Shown here: positions 10,998 to 22,860 of the stretch, piece by piece
How the letters are laid out: each line of letters opens with the position of its first letter
Position numbering within the stretch: position 1 is the first letter of the stretch
Assembly: GCA_030998225.1 (NCBI GenBank)
Contig: JAPYXD010000484.1
Coordinates: forward strand, 6,386,001 to 6,450,000
DNA: 64,000 nucleotides
From: Diplolepis rosae
Taxonomy: Eukaryota; Arthropoda; Insecta; Hymenoptera; Diplolepididae
Reading direction: 5' to 3'
Position numbers and translations under genes: made by a program
The notes under the pieces: model-generated
The model's input: the letters and a program-made list of their open reading frames with translations, nothing else
Databases searched by the model: none
Told to the model about the DNA's origin: nothing

Positions 10998-11929
10998 TTA
11001 GGTATACAACTTTGCTTCTGTTGTTTTTTCCCAAAATTTAAGGCTTTATTCTTAAAAAGTGATTACCTACTTATGATTTCAAGTACTGTCCGTCACTAGC
11101 AACTACTTTTTTCCATCTTTCTGGCAATTATCCGATACCATCTCGAAAAAACGATGCGTCTTTTGAGAAGATCCCCGAATCGATGCATTTATTGACTTCT
11201 TCATAAGAACGGAAATGCTGATGAGCCAGGCCGTGTGCCATCGATTGAAACAAATAATAGTCGGAAGAAGCAACGTCTGGAGAGTACGGTGGGTGGGTTA
11301 AGACCTCCCATTTCAACGTTTCCAACTAGGTTCTCGCCGGTGTTGCAACATTGGACCGACTGTTGACATGCTGCAAAATCGACCTCTCGGCTTCAACTCG
11401 TAAGGAACCCAATTTTCTTGCTTCGGAATCATTCCTATGTCTTTGAGGCGTTTCGACATAGCTTGTTAAGTAATTTCTAATGATTCCGCCAATTCTTCTT
11501 AGGTTTGGCACGAGTTTTCAGCAAGTAATGCCTCCAATTCGGAATTTTCTCTTTTCCACCGCCATGCCGGTCCTCAGCATCAAAATCACCGCTCCTGAAG
11601 CGTTGAAACCACTCGCGACACGTTCTTTCACTAAGAGCATCCTTAACGTAAGTATACTTAAGAGCATTTGATGAGCCTCAGTCGCAGTTTTCTTCAAATG
11701 AAAGCAGAAAATGAAAACTTCTCGCAAATGACTATAATATAGCTCGAAAACTGACATCTTCGATTCAGAATAAATTTATAATGCAAACACAAATTCATTA
11801 ATGTGGTGATGTCGTTATGTTGACAGATGTCCAAGCTTACAGTGTGACATTTTTGATCTGCCTATTTCGACCAGCACTTACCGCTGCAGCCATCTATCGA
11901 AAACGGCGGAAGCAAAGTTGTACACCTAA
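10998..11929 (-). mobile_element. Degenerate mariner (932 bp), minus strand
   Basis: Ends TTAGGTATACAACTTTGCTTC and, at the far side, the complement of TTAGGTGTACAACTTTGCTTC; both borders sit on TA (10996-10997 and 11930-11931). On the minus strand, from 11757 down, the N-terminal helix-turn-helix part is readable (LREVFIFCFHLKKTATEA, then KERVASGFNASGA for the usual REWFxRFxxGD region), and 11325-11128 gives PPYSPDVASSDYYLFQSMAH with SKDASFFRDGI. Several frameshifts and a loss of the central catalytic block make it inactive. Confidence 0.9.
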
Positions 11930-13259
11930 TAATAGTAGGTATACTTGTTGCTAGTGTTCTTAAATGCCCGAGAATTTATGTTGAGGAAGTGCTCTTGAGA
12001 ATATGCTCAGCATTAAAGCACATTCGGAGCATTTAAAGAGAATTTATGAGTATTTAAAGCATTTAAATTTAACTAATGTTTTAAAGGTTTATTAAACATT
12101 CAAATTAATATTTATATTTTATAAATTTAAAATTTTTTTATATTAATCAATAGAATTATCCATTCGATCGGAATTTTTCTCTTTTTAATCGTGAGAGTTC
12201 ACCCCGAAATAGATAATGCACAAGTTTCAAATTTTTTCTATCAATAGTTTGTAAAATAAAATTTGACAAATATGTCAATTTTGTTGAATAATTAATTTTA
12301 TTGTTCATGGCGCTATAAGTCAAAAACGGTTCGTTGTACAAAAAAACTTAAAGAGGTAAAAAGTTTTATTTTTCCTCAAGAATGCTAAAAGTGATTTTAG
12401 AAATTTTTTTTTATAAATAATAAAATTGCTTAAACAAAATCTGACCAGGTTTTCGTGTTTATACCCAAGATATTCGTAATCAGGAGACTTTTTTTACATT
12501 TAAAAAAAAGTTATACCGGGGACCTCTTAGTGCATACAGAAGTGTTAATGGCGACTGTACTAATTGATTGAAGTGAGACAAAAGTAGTTATGTCCTACTC
12601 TACCCAATGGTTAATCCCGATCTGAATCTTGACGGCGGAGACATGGCATTTGTTGAACTTATTCAATTCAAATGTATGTTTCCAAGAATCCCATGATGAT
12701 TTTATCAATACAATCATTTTTTAAGTTCTGAATTTTACCAATTTTATCTTAAAATTAGAAAACTGTAAGAGAATTTTGAGTTACATCTAACTATATAACT
12801 ATAAAGCTTCAGTTACCTGGAACATAAAATTTTTCTATTCATGTTTCAGAAATTTCAAATACAAGTACCAAAATATCCAGTAATTTGTAACTGAAAAGTA
12901 CGTTAATTGTTCGGATGTTTCTATTGTTCAAAAAAAAATTAGAGGAAAGTGCCAACAACGGGTTTTCTTACTTACCCTGGGTGACACTTTGACAGAACTG
13001 TTATGTAACAATTACGTAACAACTGCAAGTGCTCCCTAAGCTTACATTCAGAAAGCTACCCCTAAAAATTTTGTCTTAACCCATTCTCGTGTAGATAAAT
13101 GCCCATAACGACTGGCTCTACACAATCTTTATAAAGCTTTATGTTTTGTCATAAAAAAGAATTAAATAAAATTTGTATCTAAAACATTTGTCTTTTTTAA
13201 TTTGTTTATTGAGAGTTTAAAAATATAGCTGAAATACAGGTAAATGATTTAATTATAAA
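11930..13259. other. Intergenic, upstream of the ZAD gene; no gene seen
   Basis: AT-rich. Near 11950-12065 the word GCATTTAAAG and relatives recur several times. No ORF above background. The distal promoter or an untranslated first exon could lie here but no signal decides this. Confidence 0.5.
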
Positions 13260-13507
13260 CAGTGAGATAGTGAGATAGCGAGGTGAGGTACAACTCCGAT
13301 GATCCGATCGATACACGGTTGGAAGCCGACTTTTGTCGGAAACAGTCGAGTAGAGTCGACGGTTTACGTAGACACACGAAGTCTGGTTACGGAACGAGAC
13401 ACGAGACGAATAGAGTAACGACGCTGTTCCTTCTCCGGCTTGGGTTGAAAGAGTGTTCGCGTCTACGGGCGCGGCTTGCGTCTCGAACTGGCGTTTTTCA
13501 CGCAAAA
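13260..13507 (+). promoter_or_regulatory. Putative promoter / 5' UTR of the ZAD gene
   Basis: This ~250 bp segment is markedly richer in G+C and CpG than its surroundings and runs directly into the ATG at 13508. It contains GTGAGATAGTGAGATAG and GAGACACGAGACGA, purine-rich words like GAGA-type elements. No TATA box is placed convincingly; a CpG-rich TATA-less promoter is the likeliest reading. The transcription start is not determined. Confidence 0.45.
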
Positions 13508-13639
13508 ATGTCGTCTCTCGACTATTTGGACTTGTGTCGGTTGTGTCTCGTGAAAGACCGTGTTGATGTGCCGATATTTGAGGAGGAGGGCGATGTCCGA
13601 CAAGTTTTCTTGAAGATCGCCGCCTGCCTGCCGGTCAAG
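13508..13639 (+). CDS. ZAD-C2H2 gene, exon 1 (first half of ZAD domain)
   Basis: ATG in a good context (CAAAAATG). The 44 codons begin MSSLDYLDLCRLCLVKD and include the first Cys pair of the zinc-finger-associated domain, C10 and C13. The exon ends AAG|GTAAGC in phase 0. ZAD (zf-AD) is an arthropod N-terminal zinc-binding domain that homodimerises and is usually followed by C2H2 fingers in nuclear transcription or chromatin architecture factors. The frame continues cleanly into 15426. The start is chosen because the ZAD Cys pair normally lies within ~15 residues of the N-terminus and no in-frame upstream ATG extends it sensibly. I recognise the protein type but will not assign an orthologue name. 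Confidence 0.95.
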
Positions 13640-14799
13640 GTAAGCCAACTACGCCTCATTTTGGCTGTCCGCCATCTTGCCAAGCCGATAATATTCTCCT
13701 AATATTTATACATTTGCGTGTTATATCTTCATTTACCGATATTTCCGGAGATTCGTCTGATATTTTCTCATCCTTTTCAAGTCAAACGCTTTGTATATAC
13801 CGAGTTTAAGGCAAATTTCCAAGTTTGCGTCAAGACATTTCCCTCTCCCCTGCCTTCATCACTGACGCCATAGATATTGGTCTAATTAAAGGCGGTTAAT
13901 TCTATAAAATTAATTAAGGTTTTTCTTCCACATTTGATCGAATATTTAAAAAATTAACCTTTACCCTATTTATATTTTTACTCTTGTTTTTTTCTTCTAT
14001 AATCTACAAATAATAGATGAGTATTTTTTATTTTTTGCATAAATAAATTTTTCTTTCTGAAGATTCGTTATGACGTTGCCACGTATTTTTCAAATTTTTA
14101 GGTATATTTTGGATTATTTTTTAATACACAAGTTAAAGTAACATTAGTTTAGTTTAGCGTATATTTTGCGACAATTGTTGTTAAAATATGTTGAAAATAA
14201 CTAAAATTTTAGCTTATTAAGAAAGAATATCGCGAATACGTGATAGCTTTGGTTAAAACAATTTTGCCGCCGAAAATCAGCTACAGTTTTCATGCGGCTT
14301 TAATGGCGGCGCCTTCCGCAGAAATCGATCTGTAGTTTCCCTCTCCAACAGAATGTCCACCATTTCTCTAAAACCCTTTGTCTGGTTCGCGAATAAAAAG
14401 TTTAAGATGATTTTTTTCTTTTTTTAAGTAAGCTTCATTACTGTTTTATGTATGGGATCTACTCTTATTTAAATCAATGTAAGATTTACCACCTGTTTTA
14501 ATTCATGTTCGTTGGCTTTTCTGCTTTTCTCCATTTATCAAATATTTTATTAAACGTTTCATGTTTACTGGTGGTATTTGAGGAAGGTAAATTATCGATT
14601 ATCAAACCTCGTCAAGTTTCGACAGGTTTTAATTCAATTTTTATCCTTGCGGAGACATTAATTTTTAATTTATACTACGTTCCGCTCTTGCAGTTTTTTA
14701 TTTATTTAAATAGAGAGTAATTGTTTTTTTTTTTATTTCTAATTTTATGATTCGAGTTTCAAGTCTATAAATTTTGAGATTTTTTTTGCTTTGTTAATT

Positions 14800-15106
14800 T
14801 TAGGTTTCTACAATTTAACGTCATAAATAAATTGAAATGCTTGATTTGGAAAACGATAAAGAAGGTAAAAACGGACGTAGACAGGCTACTTTCGATTTTG
14901 ATGATGAAGAAATTTGTTCCGATGAATTTTTATAAAATTGGACTTTTTGTCATTTTACAAACCAAAAGAAGTCTATCTACGTCCGTTTTTATCTTCTTTA
15001 CCATTTACGAAATTTTGAATAAAGAATTTTATTTATTTTGGACGTAAATACGTAGAAACCTAAAATCAATAAAATTAGCTAATATCCTCAGTATTGCATA
15101 CCTTTG
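14800..15106. mobile_element. Foldback element family F1, copy in intron 1
   Basis: Left half reads TTTAGGTTTCTAC ... GGTAAAAACGGACGTAGACA and the right half its complement, TCTACGTCCGTTTTTATC ... GTAGAAACCTAAAATCAATA. Related copies: 22232-22476, 35416-35745 and a degenerate one near 42930-43208; solo arms at 9955 and 20371. Confidence 0.85.
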
Positions 15107-15212
15107 AATAAGCTAGAAGTGAAGATGTATTTACAGTTGTGAACGTTCATTGAATGACGAAAAAAAAATTTCTTTCAAAACAAAATGAATTATGTCTATT
15201 TGCAGAGCCTTT

Positions 15213-15325
15213 TACATATACAATCTGTTATTAAATATATGCTGCTTTTTAATTTAATGTAGAAAAAACCAATTATTCAGTTTTAAGAAAAAGTATTTTT
15301 CATCGTTGAATGAGCGTTCAAAATA
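15213..15325 (+). repeat. Dispersed repeat R4, copy 1
   Basis: Shares ACAATCTGTTATTAAAT and a following ~95 bp with 44355-44470 in the same orientation. It lies only ~100 bp before exon 2. Confidence 0.8.
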
Positions 15326-15425
15326 AGTTCATGAAGTAAAGTGAGTTTCTTGATTTTGTATATAAAGATGTTAATTAGTGATAATATATAATCTCTAATA
15401 AATGTTTTGTTTGTGACAATTACAG

Positions 15426-15599
15426 GTGTCTAGAGAAGATAAACTACCTAAGAAAATATGTGACGACTGTATGTATAAATTAGAATTATTTTATCAATTT
15501 TGGAATACGTCGGCGAACGCCGAGAAGCAGCTTTTACAATGGCTAGGCGAAGTCGACTTGGAAGACAAACAGGGTTATGTAACAGAAGTTCTGAACCCG
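15426..15599 (+). CDS. ZAD-C2H2 gene, exon 2 (second half of ZAD domain)
   Basis: Fifty-eight codons entered in phase 0 after TTACAG and left in phase 0 at CCG|GTAAGA. The translation VSREDKLPKKICDDCMYKLE supplies the second ZAD Cys pair, C56 and C59 of the protein, so the four zinc ligands are split two and two over exons 1 and 2. The following ELFYQFWNT ... EKQLLQWLGEV is the long C-terminal helix that in known ZAD structures mediates antiparallel dimerisation. All key residues are present, so the domain should be functional. Confidence 0.95.
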
Positions 15600-15673
15600 G
15601 TAAGAACATTGATTTTTAAGGTTTATTATTTTATTTGTTTACATACGATAACCTGTATTTTAATTATTTTTAG

Positions 15674-16028
15674 AATATAATGAAGCAGGAGCAACAGGCT
15701 AGTGAAAATAGATTAGATGGAAGTGTGATGCAACAAGTAAACACGCATCAAAACAACATGAGCATGAGCATGGGAATGATGGACAATATTGGTCTCGGTG
15801 TCCCCATAATTATCTCCACAGCCAACCAACAAATGACCTCAGTTCCTATGGACACTAGTGTTAGTTCTGTACAAACAGTTCAAGCAGTGCCTGGACCTAG
15901 TACGCAATCTTCGCATGACCAAATCACACAAAATCAAACTGCAAACGTTTCCGTGCACCATGAAGTGGACGAAGACTCCAGTGAAGACGAGGAGAATGAG
16001 TCTGACGGCGAGTGCGATGGAGATGATG
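15674..16028 (+). CDS. ZAD-C2H2 gene, exon 3 (linker, Met/Gln/acidic)
   Basis: Acceptor TTTTTAG|AATATAATG, donor GATG|GTATGT, phase 0 in and phase 1 out; 118 codons plus one base (about residues 103-220). No folded domain is visible. It has a Met/Ser-rich patch (NNMSMSMGMMDN), Gln/Asn-rich text, and an acidic stretch EDSSEDEENESDGEC with potential casein kinase II sites. This is the flexible linker between the dimerisation domain and the alternative DNA-binding tails. The intron before it is only 74 bp. Confidence 0.93.
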
Positions 16029-16145
16029 GTATGTGTCCATATTATTTATCTAATAATAATCTGGACGTTAGACTGTTATTTGTCAATTTATGAATGGATA
16101 ACATCTTACAATTTTATGAACTGACATTTTATTCGTCTTTTTCAG

Positions 16146-16323
16146 GCCTACCTGTAAAAGAAGAAAGTGAAGACGCTAGTAATAGGACAGTAGAACCCAC
16201 AACTTTCGTCAACGTATCTTTAGCTTGTGATGAGGCCGGCCCATCGGGACTTCAGCAACAAAAGATCACCGAAATTCCTGAGATGGCGATATCGCAAGTA
16301 GCCAACACTGAAAACAAGACTGG
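16146..16323 (+). CDS. ZAD-C2H2 gene, exon 4 (last constitutive exon)
   Basis: Acceptor TTTTTCAG|GCCTACC joins in phase 1 to give GLPVKEESE, with a VKEE sequence that fits the SUMO consensus psi-K-x-E. It ends ACTGG|GTGAGT, phase 2, at residue 280 (a split Gly codon). All four downstream terminal exons have an acceptor that completes this codon as GGA or GGG. Read-through of the donor gives GGG TGA, so an unspliced message stops at once and would yield a ZAD-only protein of about 280 residues. The constitutive part totals 839 coding bases. Confidence 0.93.
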
Positions 16324-18984
16324 GTGAGTTTTCGATCTTTTCTATGTCGAAAAATTTCAGAGTCAAAGATGCTATTTGTTGTGGGATCGCAAACATTCGC
16401 ACAAACACCAATGAAAAGTGCCTTCACGATTCATTTTTATGGGAGCGATATTGATTTTACATTAAATTTCTTATCGTGTAAACTTCATTTCAGGATTTAA
16501 ATTTCAGTCAATACTATTTTCTCCGAAAAAGTTTAAACTTCTAATGCTTAATTTTCTGTATATTATGAAAAAAAATCACTAAATAAGATTTTTTTTTACT
16601 TTACTGCGTGGGACATCTAATTTTAATCTGTGAATTATTTAAGTTTTTTTTATTGATTTATTAATTATTATTATTATTTTAACAGCTAATTGCGTCTTCG
16701 AGACCGCATAGTTTTAATATTTTATCAATTTTTTTATCGAGAGTTAGTCACCTTTGTGAATATAGGGTGCAAACATTATAAGGTAAGTGCCACACACCTC
16801 ACAACCATCTTTGGCTCTAGATATTTAGCAATTTGGTCAACATCAAATATACTTTTTTTCAAAACTAGAGTAAAAATAAAGATTTTTTCATTCATATCTA
16901 AATTTCGCTAAATTCTTTATCAATCATATGAATATTCAAATTGCTAGATATCTTTTTACATTTATATTTATGTGTACGCAGCAATACTGGCATGTATATG
17001 ACGTTCGTTTGAATGGTGTTGAAAATTATTTTAAGATATTTAATTACTCACTAAAACTTTACAAAATATTGAAAATTGACTAGTCATTAAAACGAACGCC
17101 AAGTTAGAAATTACATGTATAAATGGACAGAGGGGGATTTAAGAATTCCATTTCGGTTATTACAATATCGTTTGCTCTTGAATTCCATGCACGTCTTTGA
17201 AGTTTTACTTTAATGAGTATTAGAAGCTGATCTCTCTGTCCAAAAAACAGAAAGATGTCTACATGTTGTCGATATCATACTCCCACGCTTACGTAAAGGC
17301 ACTAATGCCGCACTTCGCCAGAAATTGGTCGAAATAATCACTGACGAATTATAGACAGTAATATTCGCAAATACTCTCCTTTACAACTCTAAGCTAGGGC
17401 AAAGAATTATACTCGCGCATTATAAAAAGACACTACTGTCCAATTTTGATACATTGCATTTTTATACAAATAGTGCTTTTTACGGTTCGAATAAAAGCTT
17501 ATGATTGCGTTGAACTTATCTTTTTAAACTATCTCCTGAAATAAGAAGTTCAACTATACTCAATTTCAACTTCACATTGGATTTGTGATTCAAAAGAAAA
17601 AGGAAGAAATGAAAATTTAAAGTGTTTTGCGGACAAGAAAGAGAGAAGATTACAAGATTTTCAAGAGGAATGGAATTCAATATTAGCAATTTTGGAATGC
17701 CACAATTACGTGATGGATTTTTTTAAGAAGACAGAATCTTCAATACCTTCTTAAAAGGCGAGTATCTCATTTTATATCATTCTTATCTATTATTCTATTC
17801 AATATTCATTAACTATTATAAATGGTATTTTCCTTACTTGAAACTAATATAGTTCCGGAACTGAAAGTATCTAAATCTTTTTACTTAGATATTAATTTTT
17901 CAGTTCCTGGTAGAAAATTTAAGTTTTACGTTTTATATTTCACGTTCAATTTCCGCGACACCATTTGATTTTCATACATTTTGTATGGGAATTTTTACAA
18001 TCAGCGCCACATTTTTGGCTGCTATTTTTTTGTAGTGAATATAAGTTTTATTTCATTATTCAGCGTGCAAGTTATTTCAAAGTCATTTTCGCATTCTGTT
18101 TTGATGTTCATAATTTCGTTGCCTCTAACGATTTTAGTGAGCGTCTGAATTGCGGGTTTTCACTTTCAAATATCTTGTTCATTGATTCTCGGCAAAAGTT
18201 ACCTCGTTTATTTAGAAGTTTTTAACTTCTTACGTATTAGTGAATTAAAACTTCGACGAACAAATACAAATATTCACAAGAAAGATTTTGTGATTGTGGA
18301 TCAATTTTGTATTACCAACCAAATGTATTTTATATTTGGTGGGATGTAATAATTGATTTGATTGAGCAATCTTTACTGTGTGTGTACTACGTCTTCCTAA
18401 TTTGTGAAATTGGAGTTACTGACCGGACCGTGGAAGTCAACCTGGCCATACCTAGAATTTGAAGAAAACCGTGGATATATTTGAAGGTGAGATATTTTAT
18501 TTTCTACATTCTACTATCCGCAATATTCTTTTTTACTAACCCATTTTATTTCCTGATTTTAATTTATTTTATAATTTTCTATCTACCAAAGATTAACGGT
18601 CAAAGAGTTTTAAAAAAATGGTTATTATTATGATTAATAACAGAAGAGTTATTTGTTCAAAACGGTAAAGTATTTAGGTATTAAGGGCTCAGTACTTTAA
18701 CCCTAAGTTTATTTTAGTTTCTGAGCTCAATACACAGATGTTTCGTATTCGAATCTATGTTCTAGTTTTAAAAATCGCAATGCCCAAGCACCTTGCACGA
18801 CCACAATGCAGAATACGCAAGCAAAGCTCGTCGTTTAATATATTAAATGTCTTATCACCGCCTATTGTTCGTTATAATACGTCTGCAAAAGTTGAAAGAA
18901 ACTATTTTGAATATCAAGATCGACTGCCTATTAGATGTTTTTTTGGTCTCTCGCCGCAAAGTCCTTGGGTTTTGTCAATTTCAG
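16324..18984 (+). other. Intron 4 up to terminal exon A
   Basis: 2661 bp with GTGAGT donor. No further exon is supported: the ORFs at 17965-18225 and 18738-19142 are not protein-like or are in another frame. A possible acceptor at 16685 (TTTTAACAG|CTAA) would give an immediate stop (GGC TAA). Otherwise nothing is seen. Confidence 0.75.
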
Positions 18985-20107
18985 AGACAGCGGTACATTC
19001 GGCGGGTTGTCCGGAATGCTACGACAGATACTTTCTCCCTCGCCGGAGTTTGGAGATATCGGATTATCAGGCTGCTTTAATTATCTGCAGCCTTCAGTCT
19101 TCACAAGTCATCCATCGATGTTGCCTTCAAATCTACAGGTGACTCCACCTTTATCTCATCTTTCAGTCATCTATCCGGAACAGCCCGTCCTCCACGAACA
19201 CCTCCAGATTCTCACCGAGTCATATTCTTGCCCAAACTGCGGTCTCGAGTTTCGCAGTATTCTTAAGCTAAATTATCATATCAGAACGAGTCATCCTCGA
19301 GGAGATGACATTGACAATCGAGATAACGAGACTCAACCTAGGTACACTTGCCACATCTGCTCGAGAACATTTCTCACTCAGAGTCATCTAAGGATGCACG
19401 AGGTTGCGCACACCTCCCCAATAACTTCTTTAGCCCCGACAAATACTGTCTCGTCTACGTCGTATGTTCAATCCGCACCCTCAAGGACAGTGAGTAATGA
19501 GAAGATGTTTGCCTGTGATCAGTGTCAAGCGACTTTTCGTTACCGAACTCTTCTTGAGCGACACAAAAAAATGCACGATTCTGGTCAAGATAAACCTTAT
19601 TCTTGTCCCAAATGTCTGATGCGTTTCGAGACGCGTAATCTTTATAATCATCATGTGAAGACACATAAGCCTAACATTGATGGTAGAGTTGTTGGTACCA
19701 TTGCACCAACTGCGATAGTACCAACTGCTCCTGTGAATATGATTGCTAGTTCTGGTAGCTTTATTTCAGGAAATTCGAATCCTTCGTATCCATGTGATGC
19801 TTGCACGAAGGAATTTCGAACTCCTGAATTGTTGAACACCCATAAGGCGGTTCACAAGTCAAGACCTTTGGTTTGTGACGTTTGTGGGAAAGGCTTTACT
19901 CATCGAAAGTATTACGTGGTGCATCAACGAATTCATACCGGAGAAAGACCGTACCTTTGCGCCATGTGTGGAAAGTCTTTCACCCAGGCATCAACTCTTA
20001 CAGTTCATCGACGATACCATACAGGCGAACGACCTTATACTTGTACCTTGTGTGGAAAAGGTTTCGTTACGCGTACTATTATGCTCAATCATATGAAAAA
20101 GCATTAA
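18985..20107 (+). CDS. ZAD-C2H2 gene, alternative terminal exon A (8 zinc fingers)
   Basis: The acceptor GTCAATTTCAG|AGACAGCGG completes Gly280 and opens a frame of 374 codons to TAA; the isoform is 653 residues. After ~80 Pro/Leu-rich residues come eight C2H2 fingers (about residues 360-653): CPNC, CHIC, CDQC, CPKC, CDAC, CDVC, CAMC and CTLC starts. The first four are separated by Ser/Thr/Pro-rich spacers; the last three are joined by classical linkers (HTGERPY), the arrangement expected for sequence-specific DNA binding. The protein ends directly after the last finger. The final two fingers resemble those of exon B. Exon A is 2.7 kb from exon 4, the nearest choice. AATAAA signals follow at 20230 and 20452. 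Confidence 0.93.
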
Positions 20108-20229
20108 GAAAATCAAGACACATCAACGTGGAATGGGTCACAAAAAAAAAATTATGATTCAGAACATGAAGGTAGTAGATTTAAAGTTAATCGAAAACAT
20201 GGTGCCTTGCATTGATCTTGTAGTATCAA

Positions 20230-20235
20230 AATAAA
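20230..20235 (+). terminator. Poly(A) signal for isoform A
   Basis: AATAAA 123 bases after the stop codon of exon A; further AATAAA words at 20452-20461. Which is used is unknown. Confidence 0.55.
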
Positions 20236-20370
20236 AAATTACATTTGTGGACATGAAATACTTAGGATATTAGCAACTTTATATGAACGACTAGACTCAT
20301 TTTCTACACGTTAACGTCTAAAAAATAATTAAACTTATGTATACAAAATTATTTTTATTTTGGACATAGT

Positions 20371-20424
20371 GTAGAAATATCAATCAAATTTGCTGATTTT
20401 CTAAGTGTATCACGTGCCCTCAAT
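20371..20424. repeat. Solo arm fragment of family F1
   Basis: GTAGAAATATCAATCAAATT and CTAAGTGTATCACGTGCCCT match the right end of F1. It lies within the probable 3' UTR of isoform A if the distal poly(A) signal is used. Confidence 0.6.
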
Positions 20425-20461
20425 ACTTTTTGAGCAATAATCATCACTTGTAATAAATAAA

Positions 20462-21640
20462 TAATAGATTTTTGCTAGTTGAAGAATTTTAACGTGATCT
20501 CAAGGTCATCATGTCGTCTTGCTCAGCTTCAATTGAGCTGCCGCGTCAAATAATTCACATAAACTTATTTCGCTGAAAGTAGGGGAAGGCCCCTTGCCAT
20601 TTGAAAATCAAGTTACGAATTCAAATTTTTTAAATATTAATTCCAATAGAAAATATCATTGCATATCTTTTGTTTTTTTTTTTAAATCAAAATATTGTAT
20701 ACCTTTTTGCATTTTAGAAGTATTTACAAGAAATCAATTTTTTTGTAAAATTAAAAAGTGTTTTTTATTTTAAATTCAACTCGCGACAATTTTCCCAATT
20801 TTTGAACATTTTTGTGAATCCGATAGGAATTTACGCTTTATAGTATTTTTATAGCAAATAAAAAAGGTAAATATTATAAACAAAAAATTGGTTAATTTTT
20901 TTCTGATGCATTGCAAAAATCAAAAAGTTTTATCTTCAATTGCTTTCTTTATCTAGCAAATTTCGAGCAATGAAGAACTTCCAGTGAGAAAGTTGTTTAT
21001 CAGAGTACAAAAAAGTTTTTTGCGAAATTTGAGAACAATCAAATTTAAAGTTAGGAAATTATTATTGATTGAATTTGCTAGCGGCTGAATGTCTCGCGCG
21101 TGGACTGTACGTATAGCGTGAGTCTTAGCTATGATTTTTTATACAGTTTACCATCGCCGTGTTATAAATAAATAGTATTGCATAATATAAAATAATGTAT
21201 TTATTTAGCACAGATGATAAAATGGTTCTATTTTGTGAAAGAAAAAGCAAAGCAACATCTAGTCACTGAGATTCACCAGACTAAATTACTCATTCCTGGA
21301 AATTTAGTAATTGCATTAAAAGCAAGTACTTTCTACTCTTCAAAACTAAATATACCTATATTTCAAAGCAAAAAAGATGCCATTGGTAATCATAAGTTTA
21401 GTAAGCGTAATATTCATATTGAAGACGTTTTATATCATTGAATTATTTGTTGTTTATCTCAAATGGCAAAGGGGCTTCCGACACCCAGTAAAGTAACTTT
21501 TTACATACCCATCTTTGATGCGGCAGCTTAATTCTTATTAGATTAGTTTATTTTGATTCACTAGCAGAGGAAAGCCTTTTCGCTCCTAAGAAAGTATTTT
21601 CAAAAAGACGTTAGATTATTAGTTATTTTGAAATTTTCTC
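20462..21640. other. No gene seen
   Basis: AT-rich. The 75-codon ORF at 21214-21441 has a balanced composition (KWFYFVKEKAKQHLV) but no recognised domain, no splice context in the phase of the ZAD gene and no conserved partner; left unassigned. Confidence 0.5.
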
Positions 21641-22231
21641 TAAAATTATAAATATTTATGATCAAACAGAGCCACCTCAGTGCATTTTATTTAATTTAAC
21701 AAATTTTCAACTTTGTATCTCATTTTGTATGAAAATGGGGTTACACTCCTTAAGGTTGTATGTAAAAAAATCGATCTCGGTAGAATTTTTTTAAAAAGGA
21801 GCTTATATTTAAGTAGAATGAATATTTATATGCTAAATTAATTTCAAATTTTTATCTGGACCGATGTTGAAATAATTTATGTCAAAGTATTTATTTAAAA
21901 TGTTATCAAATTAACAAAGACATTTTTTAACTTTTAACAATAATCTTTGACATAAAGCTATTCAAGCGCATATCACAGTTGCTCAATGATGGTGCACGAT
22001 CTACGAGTCGGTCACTGGCATAGCATTGATGAGTATGCGTATACACGCATACTACGAATCCTAAGGCAGTCGCGCACTAAAATTCTCATGATGCGGGCCC
22101 ATGAAATTTCTTCAAAACAGCATAACTCGACGCCCCACGGGACTACTATTTGTCCGGAGATGGGACTTGCATTCAACCTTTAAATCCTGGTAAGGTAGGA
22201 ATCTAGCCACATGGTCCAGTTGATTAATGGC

Positions 22232-22476
22232 CTTAAGGGCATGTGATACTTTAGAAAAGTAGGAAGTTCTTGTGAACAGCTTGGTCCAGTTTCTACATAT
22301 TTGTGTCCAAAAAATACATAAAATTTTGTTTTTAAAATTTGGGAAATGGTAGAAGAGATAATAACGGACGCAGATAGACTACTTTTGGTTTTGACCATGA
22401 AAAAACATTTTCCGATACACGTAGAAACCTAAAATCAATAATATTTGCTAATTTCTTAAGTATCACATGCTCTTAA
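22232..22476. mobile_element. Foldback family F1, truncated copy
   Basis: Left arm AAGGGCATGTGATACTTTAG ... AACGGACGCAGATAGACTAC; right arm is shortened but keeps CGTAGAAACCTAAAATCAAT and AAGTATCACATGCTCTT. Confidence 0.8.
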
Positions 22477-22672
22477 GGCCGGTGTGATAGGGTCTGACAT
22501 CACCAATTACATACGATCACTTTATTAATGAAATAATAATTTTAAAAAATGTTCAAGAGAAGACAGCAATGCGAAGAATGCAACGTATGGCTGTCTCTCT
22601 AAAAAAAAATTTAAAACTTATTATTTCATTAATAAAGTAATTGATGACGTCAGACGCTACCACAAGGCCTTA
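22477..22672. mobile_element. Foldback family F2, copy 1
   Basis: A palindrome of ~195 bp, AAGGCCGG...GTCTGACATCACCAATTAC at the left and GTAATTGATGACGTCAGACG ... AAGGCCTT at the right, with TTTATTAATGAAATAATAA in the arms. Homologous to 59320-59526. Confidence 0.85.
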
Positions 22673-22860
22673 AGGCCATGGACCAACCGGATCACGTAAC
22701 TAGACTCCTGCCTTATCGGTATTTTAGTGTGTGTAACTCCATTTCGATGCAAAATGAGATACAAAGTTGAAAATTTATGAAATGAAATAAAATGCACTGA
22801 AGTAGGTCTGTTTGATCATAAATATTTATCAAATTAATTAGTTGAGTTTGAAATTTTTGT

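Larger units (their letters stand above)
13640..15425 (+). other. Intron 1 of the ZAD gene
   Basis: GTAAGC donor, TTACAG acceptor, phase 0. It contains a full F1 foldback element (14800-15106) and a dispersed repeat (15213-15325). A GC-richer patch at ~14265-14350 (GCCGCCGAAAATCAGC, GGCGGCGCC) stands out and might be regulatory; no known site is identified. Confidence 0.85.
21650..22860. repeat. Large nested inverted repeat containing F1 and F2 elements
   Basis: Outer arms at 21655-21760 and 22735-22855 are reverse complements (for example CAGTGCATTTTATTTAATTT and its partner around 22790). Between them sit an F1 element (22232-22476) and an F2 element (22477-22672) head to tail. A further partial copy of the outer arm lies in direct orientation at ~22945-22995. 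Confidence 0.8.

Noticed and set aside
17965..18225. 86-codon ORF in intron 4
   Set aside because: Phe-rich translation of AT-rich sequence; no splice sites in the phase needed by the ZAD gene and no fingers.
18738..19142. 134-codon ORF overlapping the start of exon A
   Set aside because: Different frame from the zinc fingers; the acceptor at 18985 joins the correct frame and explains the region.
21214..21441. 75-codon ORF with balanced composition
   Set aside because: No domain, no neighbouring exon in frame, lies in a repeat-rich gap; could not be supported as a gene.
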